From the NCBI GenBank assembly GCA_001949185.1, contig BDGG01000003.1, positions 4,647,092 to 4,711,091 of the forward strand: a DNA stretch of 64,000 nucleotides, in the 5' to 3' direction. This stretch comes from Ramazzottius varieornatus (Eukaryota > Tardigrada > Eutardigrada > Parachela > Ramazzottiidae). Below the pieces are notes generated by a model that had not been told where the DNA came from, made no database searches, and saw only the letters and a program-made list of their open reading frames with translations. Position 1 is the first letter of the stretch, and the number at the start of each line of letters is the position of its first letter. Below, one piece after another: positions 37,062 through 48,285 of this stretch. Both the position numbers and the translations under genes were made by a program.

Positions 37062-37217
37062 TAAGTAGAGGCAATCTTACTTTTATCGCCTTTACACTAC
37101 AAATTTCTCTTCGCATAAAAACTGTTATATTCCATGGTTTCACGATGTAAGTGAAACATTTTAAGAAAGTTACTGTATAGCAGTTCCTTATAGAAAACCG
37201 AAGATGGAAATCACAAG

Positions 37218-40200
37218 TTAAAACTTTGCTCGGCTTTCCGGGTTATTTTCACTCAAATGCCGCTTTCTAGACAGTCTGATAGTATGTCTCTTTTCCAAAA
37301 GCTCTTCGACGGTGTCACTGTCCCTCGATTCTTCGGACTCTTCCGAATCAGCTATCAACCCACGATACTATAAAACACAAAAATATTATCACTCCCATAT
37401 CCCAACTCCACTCATTTCCGCCGAAGAAGCTCCAACGCATTCATACCTTCACGTCTTCCGACGTGCCTTCCACTACGACCGGTTCGTCGTACGTTCGATA
37501 CTTCGACAGGATGAACCTCTTAGACCTACGAAGAAAACCCATGTCAATGACTGAATATGGATACTCTGCAAGCAAACTTGACAAGGCTGCTGGTCCAGGT
37601 GGCGCACGCTCTCAGCCAATACAGCTGGAAGCCTGCGCCACTTGAAATGATGCTGTCGAGTTGAGTTTTCTCAAGTGGCGCACGTTCTCAATCACACTGC
37701 CTACTAGCGTGCGCCACTTAGGCCTTGTCGAAATTTGCCGAAGTCCCGATTTCGAAGTTCTGATATGTCGCGAAGAAGTGTTGGCTTACCTTTTCAGAAC
37801 GTAAGGTTCGAAAGGGAAGAATGTATGCAGTGGGTTCGCTTCGTTCACTTCTTGGATCGTTGATTTCGGTCCGGAGAAGATCGCCAACCGGTTATTCCGT
37901 TCTATCACAGTGTAGCAGAAAAGCAAGTTGTACTGCCTGAAGGAAGAAACAGCACAATCAGAAATTTAATCGCCAGTAAAAACAGTACTGTGATAAACAT
38001 CTCACCTTGTGACGGTGGCGAACAGTCCCATCACCACTTTCTGGCAATACTTAAACGGGTTCAGCTTGGCGGTTATGATCCGTTCAAAGTTCAGCGTGCG
38101 GAACCATGTCAGTCCCTTCTGCTGGCTGAATATCTCCCGATGACGGAACGTCAGCAGGTAGAAGCAGTTCTGACAAACCGCGTAGAAAACTCTGTGGATG
38201 TTTTCTCTGTCTACCAAATTCGGCGCAGTATCGTGCTCTGTAATGTAATCGTGGATCCACTGGACCATTTGATCCACGAACCGAATCACTATCCTGGAAA
38301 AAAAAGGCAAACAATTTTTCACAAACTTGATAAATAAAAATGATTATATTGATGAGATATTCAGAAGGAATTCAAGATAAATCTTAGATCAAATTTTTCC
38401 GACTGAATTACACTTGTTCCGGTGCAGCATCATTTACAGCCTTCTCGTTGCGGCAGAGCTGCACGGTTTCATCCCTCTCATGCCGAGGTTTCTCTTCCTT
38501 TGAACTTTGTGCTTGAATGCGGGGGCTTGAAAAGCTATTAAAGCTTCTGGGCAAAGCTTGTCCAACACGAATCACTTCCACTTCGTGACTGCGTCGTGTT
38601 TCGATCGATGCGAGCGCGAAGACCCACGCATCACACCCATCGTTCCTCAATTCCTAAGACAGAGAAAATGACCATCCGCAAACACACAACCATTCACCCG
38701 AAACCACCGCAAAACTAAGCCAAATAGCGATAAATAACATTTCGAATTTTGTTTCGAGTTTTATCCATACCTCCTGAGAGCTCAAACAAACTCGACAATA
38801 TTGCTTTTTCAGGTGGCGCACGGTTTCGGCCAATACGACTGGAAACGTGCGCCACATGAAACGATCTTGTTGAATTGGTTCCCAAGTGGCGCACGCTATT
38901 GGTGCTATTGGCTTACGGTGTGCGCCGCTTATGAAAACGATCTTGTCGAGATTCCGATTTTACTTCAGAATATTATTTTGGCTCTTTGCCGACTTACTTT
39001 ACGGGTGCGAATTTCGCCCGGGCCAGGTAGCTACTAGCATAGCATGCTGCGTACTGTCGAAAGACGGTGGGGATATTCGACGTGGTGATTTTCTGCACCA
39101 CTCCGCGAAGGAAGTCTTCGGCGATTTTCTCTTGCAAGGAAGCCAGGTAGAACCAGAGAAACTGTGCATGTGTTAGACCGTTGCTTTTGAAGACTATCGA
39201 ATCGAACACCGGGAGGGAATCTTGGTAGAAGCTCCTGAGCTGCGAGGAATTGTTTTCTTCGTGAGTAGCTAACGTGTCGACGTATTCGAAAAGAAGCGTC
39301 ATGATGAGGTCCAGCCGTTCGACGGTGGGGTGCTCAATGATCCAGGAAACGGGTCGAGCTGTCTGGCCTTGATCGTCTTCGGCATCGTTCTCTTCTTCAT
39401 CGTTGTCGTCGTCATCCAAGTCGATTTCACTCAATTCTGGAGACGCCTCGGCCTGTAAGAAGGACAAAATTAGAGCTCGTCTCTATCTTGCATGCCCCTT
39501 CATGCATTAATAACCATGGCCCAAACGCGAGCATGTGTATGCAGGTACCTGAAGACTTCTCAGTCTGCTCATGTTACCGTAAAAATTAAAACATAATCGG
39601 GAAGATTTCAATGGTTCAAGAAGAACAGAAGCTTACATCGATCTTGGCAATGTATTCGATGAGGATCGTAATGATAGCTGAGCGGCTCGTCGGTTGACGA
39701 TGATGAAGCTGGAGGAGGTTGTACGTATAGAAGAAATGCTCTTCTTCCGGACGTAGCTTGAAAGGTGCTGCTTCGCCCAGAAACTTCAAAAGCTTTGGCA
39801 TACTCCTGCAGACAAAATCACTTTAGTAATCTGCAAATACAAAACGGAAGTGAGAGGTTGATGTAAACTTACAAGGGGACGATTTGGACAGCTCTTCCAA
39901 GCAAAGACAGTATTTTGTCAAAGTATGCCTTGATTTTCTCGTCGACTTCTCTAAAAGAGTTCCTATTGACGTCAGGCTTTGGCTCGAAGGGCCCGGTACG
40001 CAGTCGTTTGACCCAAACTCGGAGACAGGAATCCACAAAGCTGGGATGAGCTGTCAGGAGACTGGAGATAAATTTGAAGTATTCGGTGAATTCGTTCGCT
40101 GAGGAATCGCACCATTCACAGCGCTGTAAACCATCGAGTCTCAGTCAAATGTTTCTTATGGATAAAAGTGGAACCAGATGCTTACCAGGATGAGATTCAC

Positions 40201-41055
40201 CAAGGACGAATGGTCTTCAGTAAGGAAGGACGAGAGCTGTTGCAGCAGACTCAGGAACGAAAGCAATCTGTCTTGCTTTCTCCCCGACTCTGAGTATGTT
40301 GTGACTCCATCTGCACGATCCTGGAACTCTTTGATCATGCGCTGATACTCAGCAGACTTTTCCTGCAAACAAAAAGATCAAAGTTAAAGTATCACTCTTA
40401 CTGTACTTCCGGTCAAGTTTCCATGCGTCTATCTCTACTTCCAGTGCCTTCTGTACCCTTCCGCAAGGAGCACACTTACTGTCCGGTAGTTCTTGAAGAT
40501 GTCCCGAACTGTTTCCACGTCCCAGTCTTCGATCTTCTGCGGAGGCTGAAGATCGTTCCATTTCTCCTCCACTTTCTGCTGGGCCTGCACCATCTCGAAC
40601 GAAGCAACGACGCCGGCTCAGTGCGCTCTTCTAGTGGATGTCCGTCCCTCAGTCTTCGACTGTAATCCACTCCTCTACCATCCGAAGACTTGATCGACTA
40701 CAGGAGAAGACTGCCGTTCCGGATTCCTGAAAATTAGCGGATCAAACTTTAAACTGGACCAAAGAGGTCCAAAGTACTGTACGATGTGAACAGATTTCGC
40801 AATCGCATCCGTGGCATTCCGCAGAATCCGCACCGCTTTGACAACGTATCGAGCAGTCCGCTCGGTTCTATCCGACCGCGTGGTTTGACGAGTAATAGTA
40901 CAGTCAAGTACAAAAATACTTTTACTGATAGCTGACTGTGTTTGGAAGGATGATGTCAGCCCGGGTGGCAGATTCCCAGCCACTCCTCCGCCTCCGCATA
41001 CCTGTTCCATCAGTTCCATTTGTGCGAGTTTTGCGGAACGGACGTACGACTCCAT
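37218..41055 (-). CDS. RRN3: RNA polymerase I initiation factor RRN3 (TIF-IA)
   Basis: Ten minus-strand exons in phase: 41055-41002, 40584-40480, 40362-40186, 40123-39873, 39805-39637, 39452-38998, 38293-38006, 37936-37790, 37525-37447, 37367-37218 (624 aa; human 651). RRN3 bridges Pol I and the promoter-bound selectivity factor in nucleolar rRNA synthesis. Matching blocks: FLSLLQQLSSFLTEDHSSLV, SSLLTAHPSFVDSCLR, an acidic tract (DLDDDDNDEEENDAEDD), PTVERLDLIMTLLFEYV, RQYAACYASSYLARAKFAP, TLNFERIITAKLNPFKYC, FCYTVIERNNR and TFFPFEPYVLKRSKRF. The first exon is inferred from phase and a CAG/GTATGC donor. An open frame at 38408-38650 breaks phase and is treated as intronic. Two introns hold dimeric family A repeats. 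Confidence 0.9.
37567..37748. repeat. Family A dimer
   Basis: Two cores in an RRN3 intron. Confidence 0.85.
38779..38955. repeat. Family A dimer
   Basis: Two cores in the 0.7-kb RRN3 intron; left end CTCAAACAAACTCGACAATA. Confidence 0.85.
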
Positions 41056-41357
41056 TACGACCAGAAGTTTCTTGAGTCTGTTGCAAGAGTGCTCCTCGTT
41101 TTCACCGCATCCCTTTTATCGTCGCAGAACGCCCTACCGACCCGTGCTCTTCTACATCCTCAGGAACATCCACTTTCGTAGCAGTTTTCATGTCTAACAG
41201 ACGAGTCGAGAACTTTGAATCATTCACTGGACGTGACTCTGGTCTTAACGGTAAAGATCGTCTGATGAAACCGACGTAACATTCACGATTTCGGTTTTTT
41301 TCCCGATTTTGACTTCATGTGTTGTCTTTCTCCATTCCAGATCAATCCTCATTTAGA

Positions 41358-42172
41358 ATGAACGTTCCTACTGCTTTCACCCCCATCACCTGGAAATATG
41401 GAGCCGTGGCTGCCGGAGCTGCCCTGACGCAAGGCTTGGGCGCGGTAAGATGGCTTCTCGACCTTGAAAAGTTCTGACTGCAATGTCCAATTGTGTTGCT
41501 TTCGTTCAGGTCTGGTACTCTCCCCAAGTATTCGGCCCTATCTGGCAGCGAAACCACCCCATTACTGCTGCCACTATGACCGAGAAGGATCACACCACTT
41601 CCATGGCCGTGTCGTTTGTTTCTGACTGCGCGTTTGGCATGTTGTTGAACTATCTTCAAAGGTATCGCTTGATTGATTCTTCACCTTGTTGACCGGTTGA
41701 ATCGTCGTAGCTTTCTTCTCACTAACAATCCCTTTCGTTCTCTTGCAGCCGATATTTCCGTCCTCTCACACCCACGGTAAGGAACATGAAATTATTTTGG
41801 TAGCTAGAAATCACAGAAAGAAAAGTAAGAAACAACCGAGATTTCTCGCCCATCCGGTCAAATTTCCATTGAGGTTTTCGGGACGGAGCGATCTTCACCA
41901 TTGGTTGTTCCGCTGGCTCTTGACTTGTTTATTGGGCGCTTTAGTTGGAAATTCAATAAACGTTGAATTGTTGGAGCAAAGTCTTACGGTTTCGCTGTTC
42001 CCTGCAGGACGCTCTGATCTTCACTGCCATCATCGGAGGCATCCAGATGCTGCCGCAGATTGGACACTTGTTGTGGGGCAAGAAGAAGCCTGATGAGTTC
42101 TTCGTCGACCACGGATACAACATGGCTGGTATCCTGATCAAGGTTCTGTGCTTGATGTACATCCCCTACTAA
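41358..42172 (+). CDS. DUF1761-type multi-helix membrane protein
   Basis: Four exons: 41358-41444, 41510-41661, 41749-41776, 42008-42172 (143 aa). Exon 3 is only 28 nt. The sequence has the DUF1761 pattern: hydrophobic YGAVAAGAALTQGLGAVWYS, PQVFGPIWQR, then DALIFTAIIGGIQMLPQIGH and a final helix NMAGILIKVLCLMYIPY. The family consists of small uncharacterised membrane proteins. AATAAA at 42434-42439. The gene starts head-to-head with RRN3 (about 300 bp), so a shared promoter is plausible. Confidence 0.7.
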
Positions 42173-42857
42173 AGCGCCAACAAGGAAGGACGTCATTTTG
42201 GGCTGGCATTCTTGTCGGGGGTTGCTTGGTTGTTTCTTAATGGTCTTAGTAAATCTGTCTTCAGTCACGATACGAGTAGTGTGTTTCCTACCACAAGTTG
42301 TGACAACAGAAGTGTTTGAACGATACCAGCTTAGCGAATTACCTATTTATCTATGTTTTAGCATTATTTCGTGGCTTCGCCTTGCTGAGATGAAAAACGG
42401 TCAGTTTTCACTGTTTGCAGCTGCACTCTTGGGAATAAAATTTCATCAGTAGGCAGGAAGTCAGACCTAGCTTAAAATGAGGCAAACAAAACCGGCTAGA
42501 TCGTCTTTCTTAGTGGCGCACGCTTTCACCCGAAATACCGTAAACATGCGCCATTGGGGTCAAACTCGACAAGGTTGTTTCTCAAACTGGCGCACATTCG
42601 CAGCTGATAGAAGTGACATGGTGTGCCACTTGCGAGAACATCTTCCCGATTTCGTTCGCCGTGCTTCCAAGTAAAATTTCGGAGTCCTCCAGGAAGTCTG
42701 AAAAAGCGGGCTCGCCTGATCGAAGTTTCCAAGTTTTTTATTGACAAATGAAACAGCAAACGTTGGTCACTACGTGGAACATACACGGGCCAATCTGTAA
42801 AAACTATTCAAGTTTAACCAACGAAGAAGAATAGAAAGAAAACACATCTTGACCGAA
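42173..42857. other. Convergent intergenic with dimeric family A repeat
   Basis: 3' UTR of the DUF1761 gene and 3' flank of the coiled-coil gene. It contains a dimeric family A repeat (42480-42670). Confidence 0.5.
42480..42670. repeat. Family A dimer
   Basis: Two cores 3' of the DUF1761 gene. Confidence 0.8.
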
Positions 42858-44345
42858 TCACAGATAAACAGACAGTTCAGGAAGTTCCATCTGGGAAACC
42901 TCTTCCAAATTCGCTAAATTTACCAAAGGATCCACATCAAACTCTGTATGGATATCCCGTAGCAAGCTTTCGATATCAGAACTACTCATACTATTTTCCG
43001 TTTCTTGTAAGCTTTCGTCTGGTCGAAGAGGCGAAGCTGGAGACAGGATCCGTTGGTCGAAGGAAAACTCTGAAATCATCTGGAAAAGCTCCTTCGTTTC
43101 CACCGAAGATCTTCCATCTTCTGTCGTCACTTCCCGATTTGACACTTCGTTCTTTAGCTGCACTTCGTTCCTTTGTGGCTCAACTTTCTTCTTGGTCGTT
43201 CGTGGCTTTCTGGGCTTCGCTACCTTCTTTGGCTTCTCAATCACAGCTCCATCTCCGGAATCCCCACCTGTCTCTCTGTTAATCGAGCTACCAACGGGCT
43301 GTTTCTTCCGCCTGCTCACGGATACCCTCTTTGGTAGTGGCATTTGAGGAAGGATTGCTTCGGTTGGAGAGGTGAATGCTGATGGAGGTGTTTCAACCGA
43401 AGATACCTTCTTGGGTGGTGGACGCTTGCGTTTGTTTGTAACGGTTAAAACTGGCGGAGAAAGTGAAACGTAAGACGGTAGAATGTCTGAAGAAGGCACA
43501 AGGCTGGATGCTGGTAGGGCAACATCGACTTGAGCTACAGTTGATGGTGTTGGCTCAGGCTGAACGACTGGAACGGAAAGAGTAACGTCATCAAAGCCGA
43601 GAAGCTGATCGATGTCCATCGCCATCGTGTCGAGAGAAGATTCTGATAACACAGGAGCTTCTTTCTGAGGAGGTTGTTTCGGATTAGGTGTTGCTTTCCT
43701 CCGCTTTGACTTCGGTGGAGGAAGACCATCGTTGGGAAGAGGACTTTTAGTGGAGGGAATTTCGACGGGCTTCTTGGCTGGTCTTCTCCGCTTCTTTGGT
43801 TCAGCTGTCGGCACTTTCGGTAGATTCGGAGAAGCAGACTTTTCTGAGAAGCCACTGTCACTGGCATTGACGCTCAACGAGCCTGGGGAGGAAGCAGGTG
43901 ACGGTACAGGAGAGAAGGAGAAAGACGTATGGCTAGGCATCGACTGATTGGTTGATTCGATCACGCTATTGAGGCTTGATTGATCAGTCTGAGTGGCGCA
44001 TTCAGCAGTCTTCTTCAGAGTTCCCGTTACTCTGGCCAGTTCTTCCGTCAACATCGCGCTTTTCGCCAGTTGCTCTCGGTACTTCTGTTGGACTTTCCCA
44101 CGGAAGCTCTTTTCTTTCCTGAGTTCTTCCTCCAGGTTGGAAGCATACTCGTGCAGCTTCGTGTAGTCTGTTCTTAGACCTTTGACTACGTTCTGAAAGG
44201 CTGCGCTCCGCTTCCGACTGTAGACCACTAGCTTCTTGCAATTCTGACAGGATGACAAAGCAGTCTCTTCTTTCGGAGATGTGGATGGAGTAGGTTCGGC
44301 ATTGTCGACGGGAAGAGGGAGCTTGAAGACTCCAGTAGAGTCCAT
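42858..44345 (-). CDS. Intronless coiled-coil, disordered basic protein
   Basis: One uninterrupted frame of 495 aa. A CxxC pair near the N terminus (SSCQNCKKL, about residues 32-40) precedes a coiled coil (about 55-115: TKLHEYASNLEEELRKEK, KYREQLAKSAMLTEELARV). The rest is low complexity, rich in Pro/Ser and Lys/Arg clusters that look like nuclear signals (KKRRRPAKK, KSKRRK, PRKPRTTKKK). It ends with an acidic helix (SSSDIESLLRDIHTEFD) that could act as a transactivation-like or interaction motif. The CxxC plus coiled coil plus CATQT combination is faintly like little elongation complex subunit 1 (ICE1), but I do not claim homology. The long single exon is unusual among intron-rich neighbours. 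Confidence 0.7.
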   Translation of the reverse strand: MDSTGVFKLPLPVDNAEPTPSTSPKEETALSSCQNCKKLVVYSRKRSAAFQNVVKGLRTDYTKLHEYASNLEEELRKEKSFRGKVQQKYREQLAKSAMLTEELARVTGTLKKTAECATQTDQSSLNSVIESTNQSMPSHTSFSFSPVPSPASSPGSLSVNASDSGFSEKSASPNLPKVPTAEPKKRRRPAKKPVEIPSTKSPLPNDGLPPPKSKRRKATPNPKQPPQKEAPVLSESSLDTMAMDIDQLLGFDDVTLSVPVVQPEPTPSTVAQVDVALPASSLVPSSDILPSYVSLSPPVLTVTNKRKRPPPKKVSSVETPPSAFTSPTEAILPQMPLPKRVSVSRRKKQPVGSSINRETGGDSGDGAVIEKPKKVAKPRKPRTTKKKVEPQRNEVQLKNEVSNREVTTEDGRSSVETKELFQMISEFSFDQRILSPASPLRPDESLQETENSMSSSDIESLLRDIHTEFDVDPLVNLANLEEVSQMELPELSVYL

Positions 44346-44929
44346 GGCGAGGTTGAGCTACAAACTACAAAACGAAAACGTAACGTGGTGGTTGTTCCAA
44401 GGGAGTCCCGGATCGAGTTGCTACTTACTGGATGGACCAAATGTAGCTCTTTCGCGAGTTATCATTACGGGTATTTACGACACTATTACTCCAATTTCCA
44501 AAACTTTAGAGCATCTGTTTGACTCAAACAATCTACGACGAGGGAAGAAACAGAAATGCCGCAGATGATCAGATCTCTCGATTTTCATTTCTCAAAGAAT
44601 AAAAATCCGAACAAAGTGCCGATCGATGCACAGTGCACATGTCTAAAGTGTTTAACGGGTCATCTTCCTGCATACCCAATTCCTCTCTCATTTGTACCGC
44701 TGTTCAGCATGCCGGTCTCCGACGACCAGCGTGCGCCGGTGACCAGGCTCCTCCCCGTAGTTTCAGGTGTACGTCCCATTACGGTAACGCAATTTCGTTC
44801 TTGTAAGGCGGATTTGTTTTGGTCTTTTTTGCTCAATAAAATTTCACTTCCGGCGCACTTTCTTTAGGAGGAATCTGTTATTTGTGGGACGGAGCCATGA
44901 AACGCCAACGCATCCCCACTTAGTTCTTC
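44346..44929. other. Divergent interval
   Basis: Between the coiled-coil gene (-) and a broken-frame gene (+). No repeat or RNA gene is recognised; promoters are inferred from the layout. Confidence 0.4.
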
Positions 44930-46085
44930 GTGGTGGAGCTGCAAGGCGGGAACGGGAATGCTGGGCAAGCTGAACTGTCTAATAAGGAAGAAAGCCCCGA
45001 CGAGTTAGCGGAGTCGGACAGCGAATCGGAAAAGTTGCTTCTTTCTTCACCCCACCGGAAGTCGTTAAAGATGAGCCACCACAAGCGTGCCAGAGACGAA
45101 ACCCCGAACTCGGACGATGAGTCTGAAGAATGCGCGTCCAAGTCCCATCCTACGGCACCGCTCCGGCCGATCGCTTCTCCCGTCTTTCAATTCTGCGTGT
45201 CGATGGTGTTCCACTCGTCTGCATTTTAGCATTCAGTGAAGTGGCCGACTACGTCGAGACCAAACGCCTTTCCTGGCAGTCCTACATCGATTACTCCAAA
45301 GAAACTGTTCTGCTGTATCGCTTGGATGTCGACAGTCTCATTCCTACCATCGCACGGAGTGTGCAGACGCTTTGCCCATGGAGAGATGGCGCGCCGGAAG
45401 ATTACAGTAAACGTCTCTGGGGAGAACAAGCTACCGGACAATGACTTCGTCATACCAGCTCTAAAGAAATCAGAACTATGTAGTGTGCAGGATATCGGCC
45501 TTCTGCTGAAGCACGTCGAGCAGGTCGACAGTGATACTTCTGACCGAAATCAACCGACGCGAAGCACTCCATCCTTCTCGCTAAACGACCCTGACAAGTT
45601 TAAAGGTTCTTCCGCCAGTCTTCTCCTGTCCATTGGCACCGATCTCCACCGTGAGAAATGCCGTAACGCCATGCTATCTCGGAAGAAGAATACGGAGAAG
45701 AGGTTCCGAGTAGGCCCACCGGTTCCTGCGAGAAAGAGCCTTCCAGTTTCGATTGATATCACAGCTGACAGTGACAGATCGCCTAGTTTGGAGAGTGCGG
45801 TTAAAAATCATCTCTTTCCGAACAATGAAATCGGCGGTTCGAGCTTGGCTTCTTCTGTTGCAGGTTGGACCTGGGGTTCGCCCACTATTAAACTTTCCAT
45901 TTCCGTCAAGAGGTATCTTCGTAGGTTGGCTTTCTGCGACGTCTGCGGAAAGCCAAGGAAAGAGCGAACAGTTTTTCTGGTTTGAGCCTGCCGACAATCG
46001 GGCGAAACAGCGAACATGGTTACAGGTACTGTTATCGTACCGTTATTTCGGAGCACGTCAAGCAACCATGAGTCAAGTTACTGTA

Positions 46086-46187
46086 GTTGACAAGATTGTT
46101 TTCCCAAACGGCGCATGTTTCCAGTGTTATTCGCTAGAAGCGTGCGCCACTTCGAAAGATAGTCCTTGTCTAGTCAGTTTGCCTATG
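46086..46187. repeat. Family A hairpin
   Basis: In the intron 45913-46275 of the broken-frame gene. Confidence 0.8.
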
Positions 46188-46802
46188 TCCGATTTTATTA
46201 AATTTTATTGAATCATTTATTTTTACTGGTTTTTCACTCAGTCTTTATTTGTATAGAGCATGTCCAGCACAGTTTCTTCTCCAGGAAACAACGGACCCCA
46301 GAAATATTTTCTCCGGAAGTCTTTACGGAAGCCATCAACAAGAAACTCTTCGACCTTCCGTCCACACAAGACCCGAAGAAAATGGTTGCCGACAAAGCCA
46401 GTGCCAAGCTGAAATAACCCGCTTCGGACAGCGGTGATAGTGATGGAGCCGACGATAACGGAAAACGTATGAAAGAGAAGCGGGATGGTGTCATGCATCC
46501 TATTCATTCCAAAAATACGTGCAAAGCACCTGGGCGTGTGCCGCTCTGCTCGAAACACCCTAGCATCTATATAGACAAGGACAGACTGGAAGAAATTCAG
46601 CGAGTCCATGACCCTGGCGCTGACGACCGTGAAGGTTTCAAAGGCCTTAGGTGGTATGGATATAAAGTGTTAGAGCACTTGATTGGAGGTGAAGAGCAGC
46701 TGAGACAGTGTCGAACGAAGTTGGACAAGCGAAAGGGAGGCATGACTCGCATGGTGGGAAGAAAGCTGATCGAAGTTGTCTTAGGTACGTGACTGAAATT
46801 TG

Positions 46803-46990
46803 GGCAAACAAATTCGCCGAGACCTTTTCCAATTAGCGCACGGCTTCAGCCGATAACCGTAAAGACGTGCGCCACTTGCAGAAAGGATCTTGTCGAGTTC
46901 GTCCAAGCGGCGCACATGTCGGGTGTTAATGGTTGGACGAATGTGCCACTTGGAAAAAATATTTTGTCGCGGTTGCTTGCCGAGCTCCCA
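46803..46990. repeat. Family A dimer
   Basis: Two cores after the BEN-like exon. Confidence 0.8.
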
Positions 46991-47687
46991 ATTGTCTCAG
47001 CAGCTATGAAGTGATAGAAAGCTACGATAATGCGTTTTTGGTAGATCATTGCATTGAGACATACCCGACAGTTCCTTCCATGAAGCGAGGGTACTTGACG
47101 TACTGATGTGCGATCTACGCTAGACACACGCTAATCCGCGACGACAAAGTCATCGACCGCAACGCCCTGGTGTCGGTCCTGTTCGTGGGAGACACCCCAG
47201 ACGCACCTCCACCACCGACAGACCCTCCGTGTGAACCCCACGTCAGGTACTGGTCCACACCAAACCCTAGCCGTGTTCGGCTCGACGAGAACCACGAGTA
47301 CTATGTCGACAGAGTGGGCCTAGCTCAATATCAGCGGTACTACGGCCCAGAGTCCGCGTTAGGGATGCGTCCTTCACCGAGTACACTAGTCAAACAAAGA
47401 ACTAGTGACCGACGAAGAGACCGCAGTGACCGCAAGCAAAGATATCAGCAGAGGTATTCGCTCACGTAGTTTGCCTTGTATTTATTTGCCCCTGCTTACC
47501 GAATAGCCATCTGTTTTCTGTTTTAGTCTAATAATCCACGACATTGATTTCGTTAGGACTGTGTTTAATGTTCAATAAGATATTGTGCGCAGTATTACTG
47601 TGACACCTGACAAGTACGATAGACCGCTGTGGTATGTCTTCTTTATGAATCATGAGTAACAAGCAGAAACACCCGAAAGCAAAATGT

Positions 47688-48060
47688 CTATGTACATGCC
47701 AAATTAGACTTCACACCGGCTTTGACGGACAAAACTCCGAAGGAGACGCCAAAAAAGCACAAAAAAAAACAAGTTAACGGCACATCTCCCGTATACTGTA
47801 TCACCTCGTGCACGACATTCTCCCTAGTACGCCTGCCCAACCATTCGTCTAAAAGGTTTTGCCCCATGGTCAACCGTTCAACGCAGAAAAAGTCCGTCTT
47901 GACCGGCTTACCGTAACCAGGGTCCTGATACCGGGCGAGCTTGCCCGACTCACCCCAAAAACCACAAAACATCTTGATGACTTTATTCAGGTACGAAGCA
48001 ACTCCTCTTCGGACATGGACCAGTAACGAATCATCTCGCCGCTCTCCCCATGATATTCTT
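47688..48060 (-). other. Unassigned open reading frame
   Basis: About 120 codons are open from a stop near 48060 down to the stop at 47688. The middle (KVIKMFCGFWGESGKLARYQ, TDFFCVERLTMGQNLLDEWL) looks protein-like. I recognise no family. It could be an exon, a pseudogene fragment or chance. A possible internal donor (gtaagc) follows GYG. Confidence 0.25.
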
Positions 48061-48179
48061 CAGAGTTTCTTTTTTTCACGATGAATTCTGCACTTGTCGA
48101 GCCCCCCTAAGTCGAAAACATCATTTAGGTCACCATTTCGCAAGCGAAATCACAAAACCTCCCGATTTGAGATCTAGGC

Positions 48180-48285
48180 GAACTCGACCAGATCGCTTAT
48201 CCAAGTGGCGCATAACTCTAGCCACTGGCACTCACAACGTGCGCCACTTGGGTAACAATCGTGTGCCGACTGCCTCGGTCCCCGA
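48180..48285. repeat. Family A hairpin
   Basis: Intergenic single copy. Confidence 0.8.

Larger units (their letters stand above)
44930..47469 (+). pseudogene. Multi-exon gene with disrupted frame, BEN-like segment
   Basis: Coding character is clear but I cannot join it into one frame. Segment 1 (44930-about 45135) is acidic/Ser-rich. Segment 2 (about 45135-45345) lies in a different frame (FSEVADYVETKRLSWQSYID). Segment 3 (about 45400-45912) returns to the first frame and splices in phase (gtatct donor) to 46276. That exon has an in-frame TAA at 46415-46417 between KASAKLK and PASDSGDSDGADD, then continues open (SIYIDKDRLEEIQ, LEHLIGGEEQLRQ, KLIEVVL) to 46790. A last exon ending at 47469 (LIRDDKVIDRNALVSVL) does not join in phase. 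The 46560-46790 part loosely resembles a BEN DNA-binding domain. Either a decaying gene or unrecognised small introns or base errors. Introns near 46086 and 46803 hold family A repeats. Confidence 0.4.

Noticed and set aside
38408-38650. 80-codon minus-strand frame within RRN3
   Set aside because: Including it breaks the phase between exons 39452-38998 and 38293-38006, which join perfectly as AA|G without it; no similarity to RRN3.
40591-40593. ATG as the RRN3 start
   Set aside because: An in-phase upstream exon (41055-41002) ending in a CAG/GTATGC donor joins to GCC CAG, six bases further in; the ATG is then just before the acceptor.
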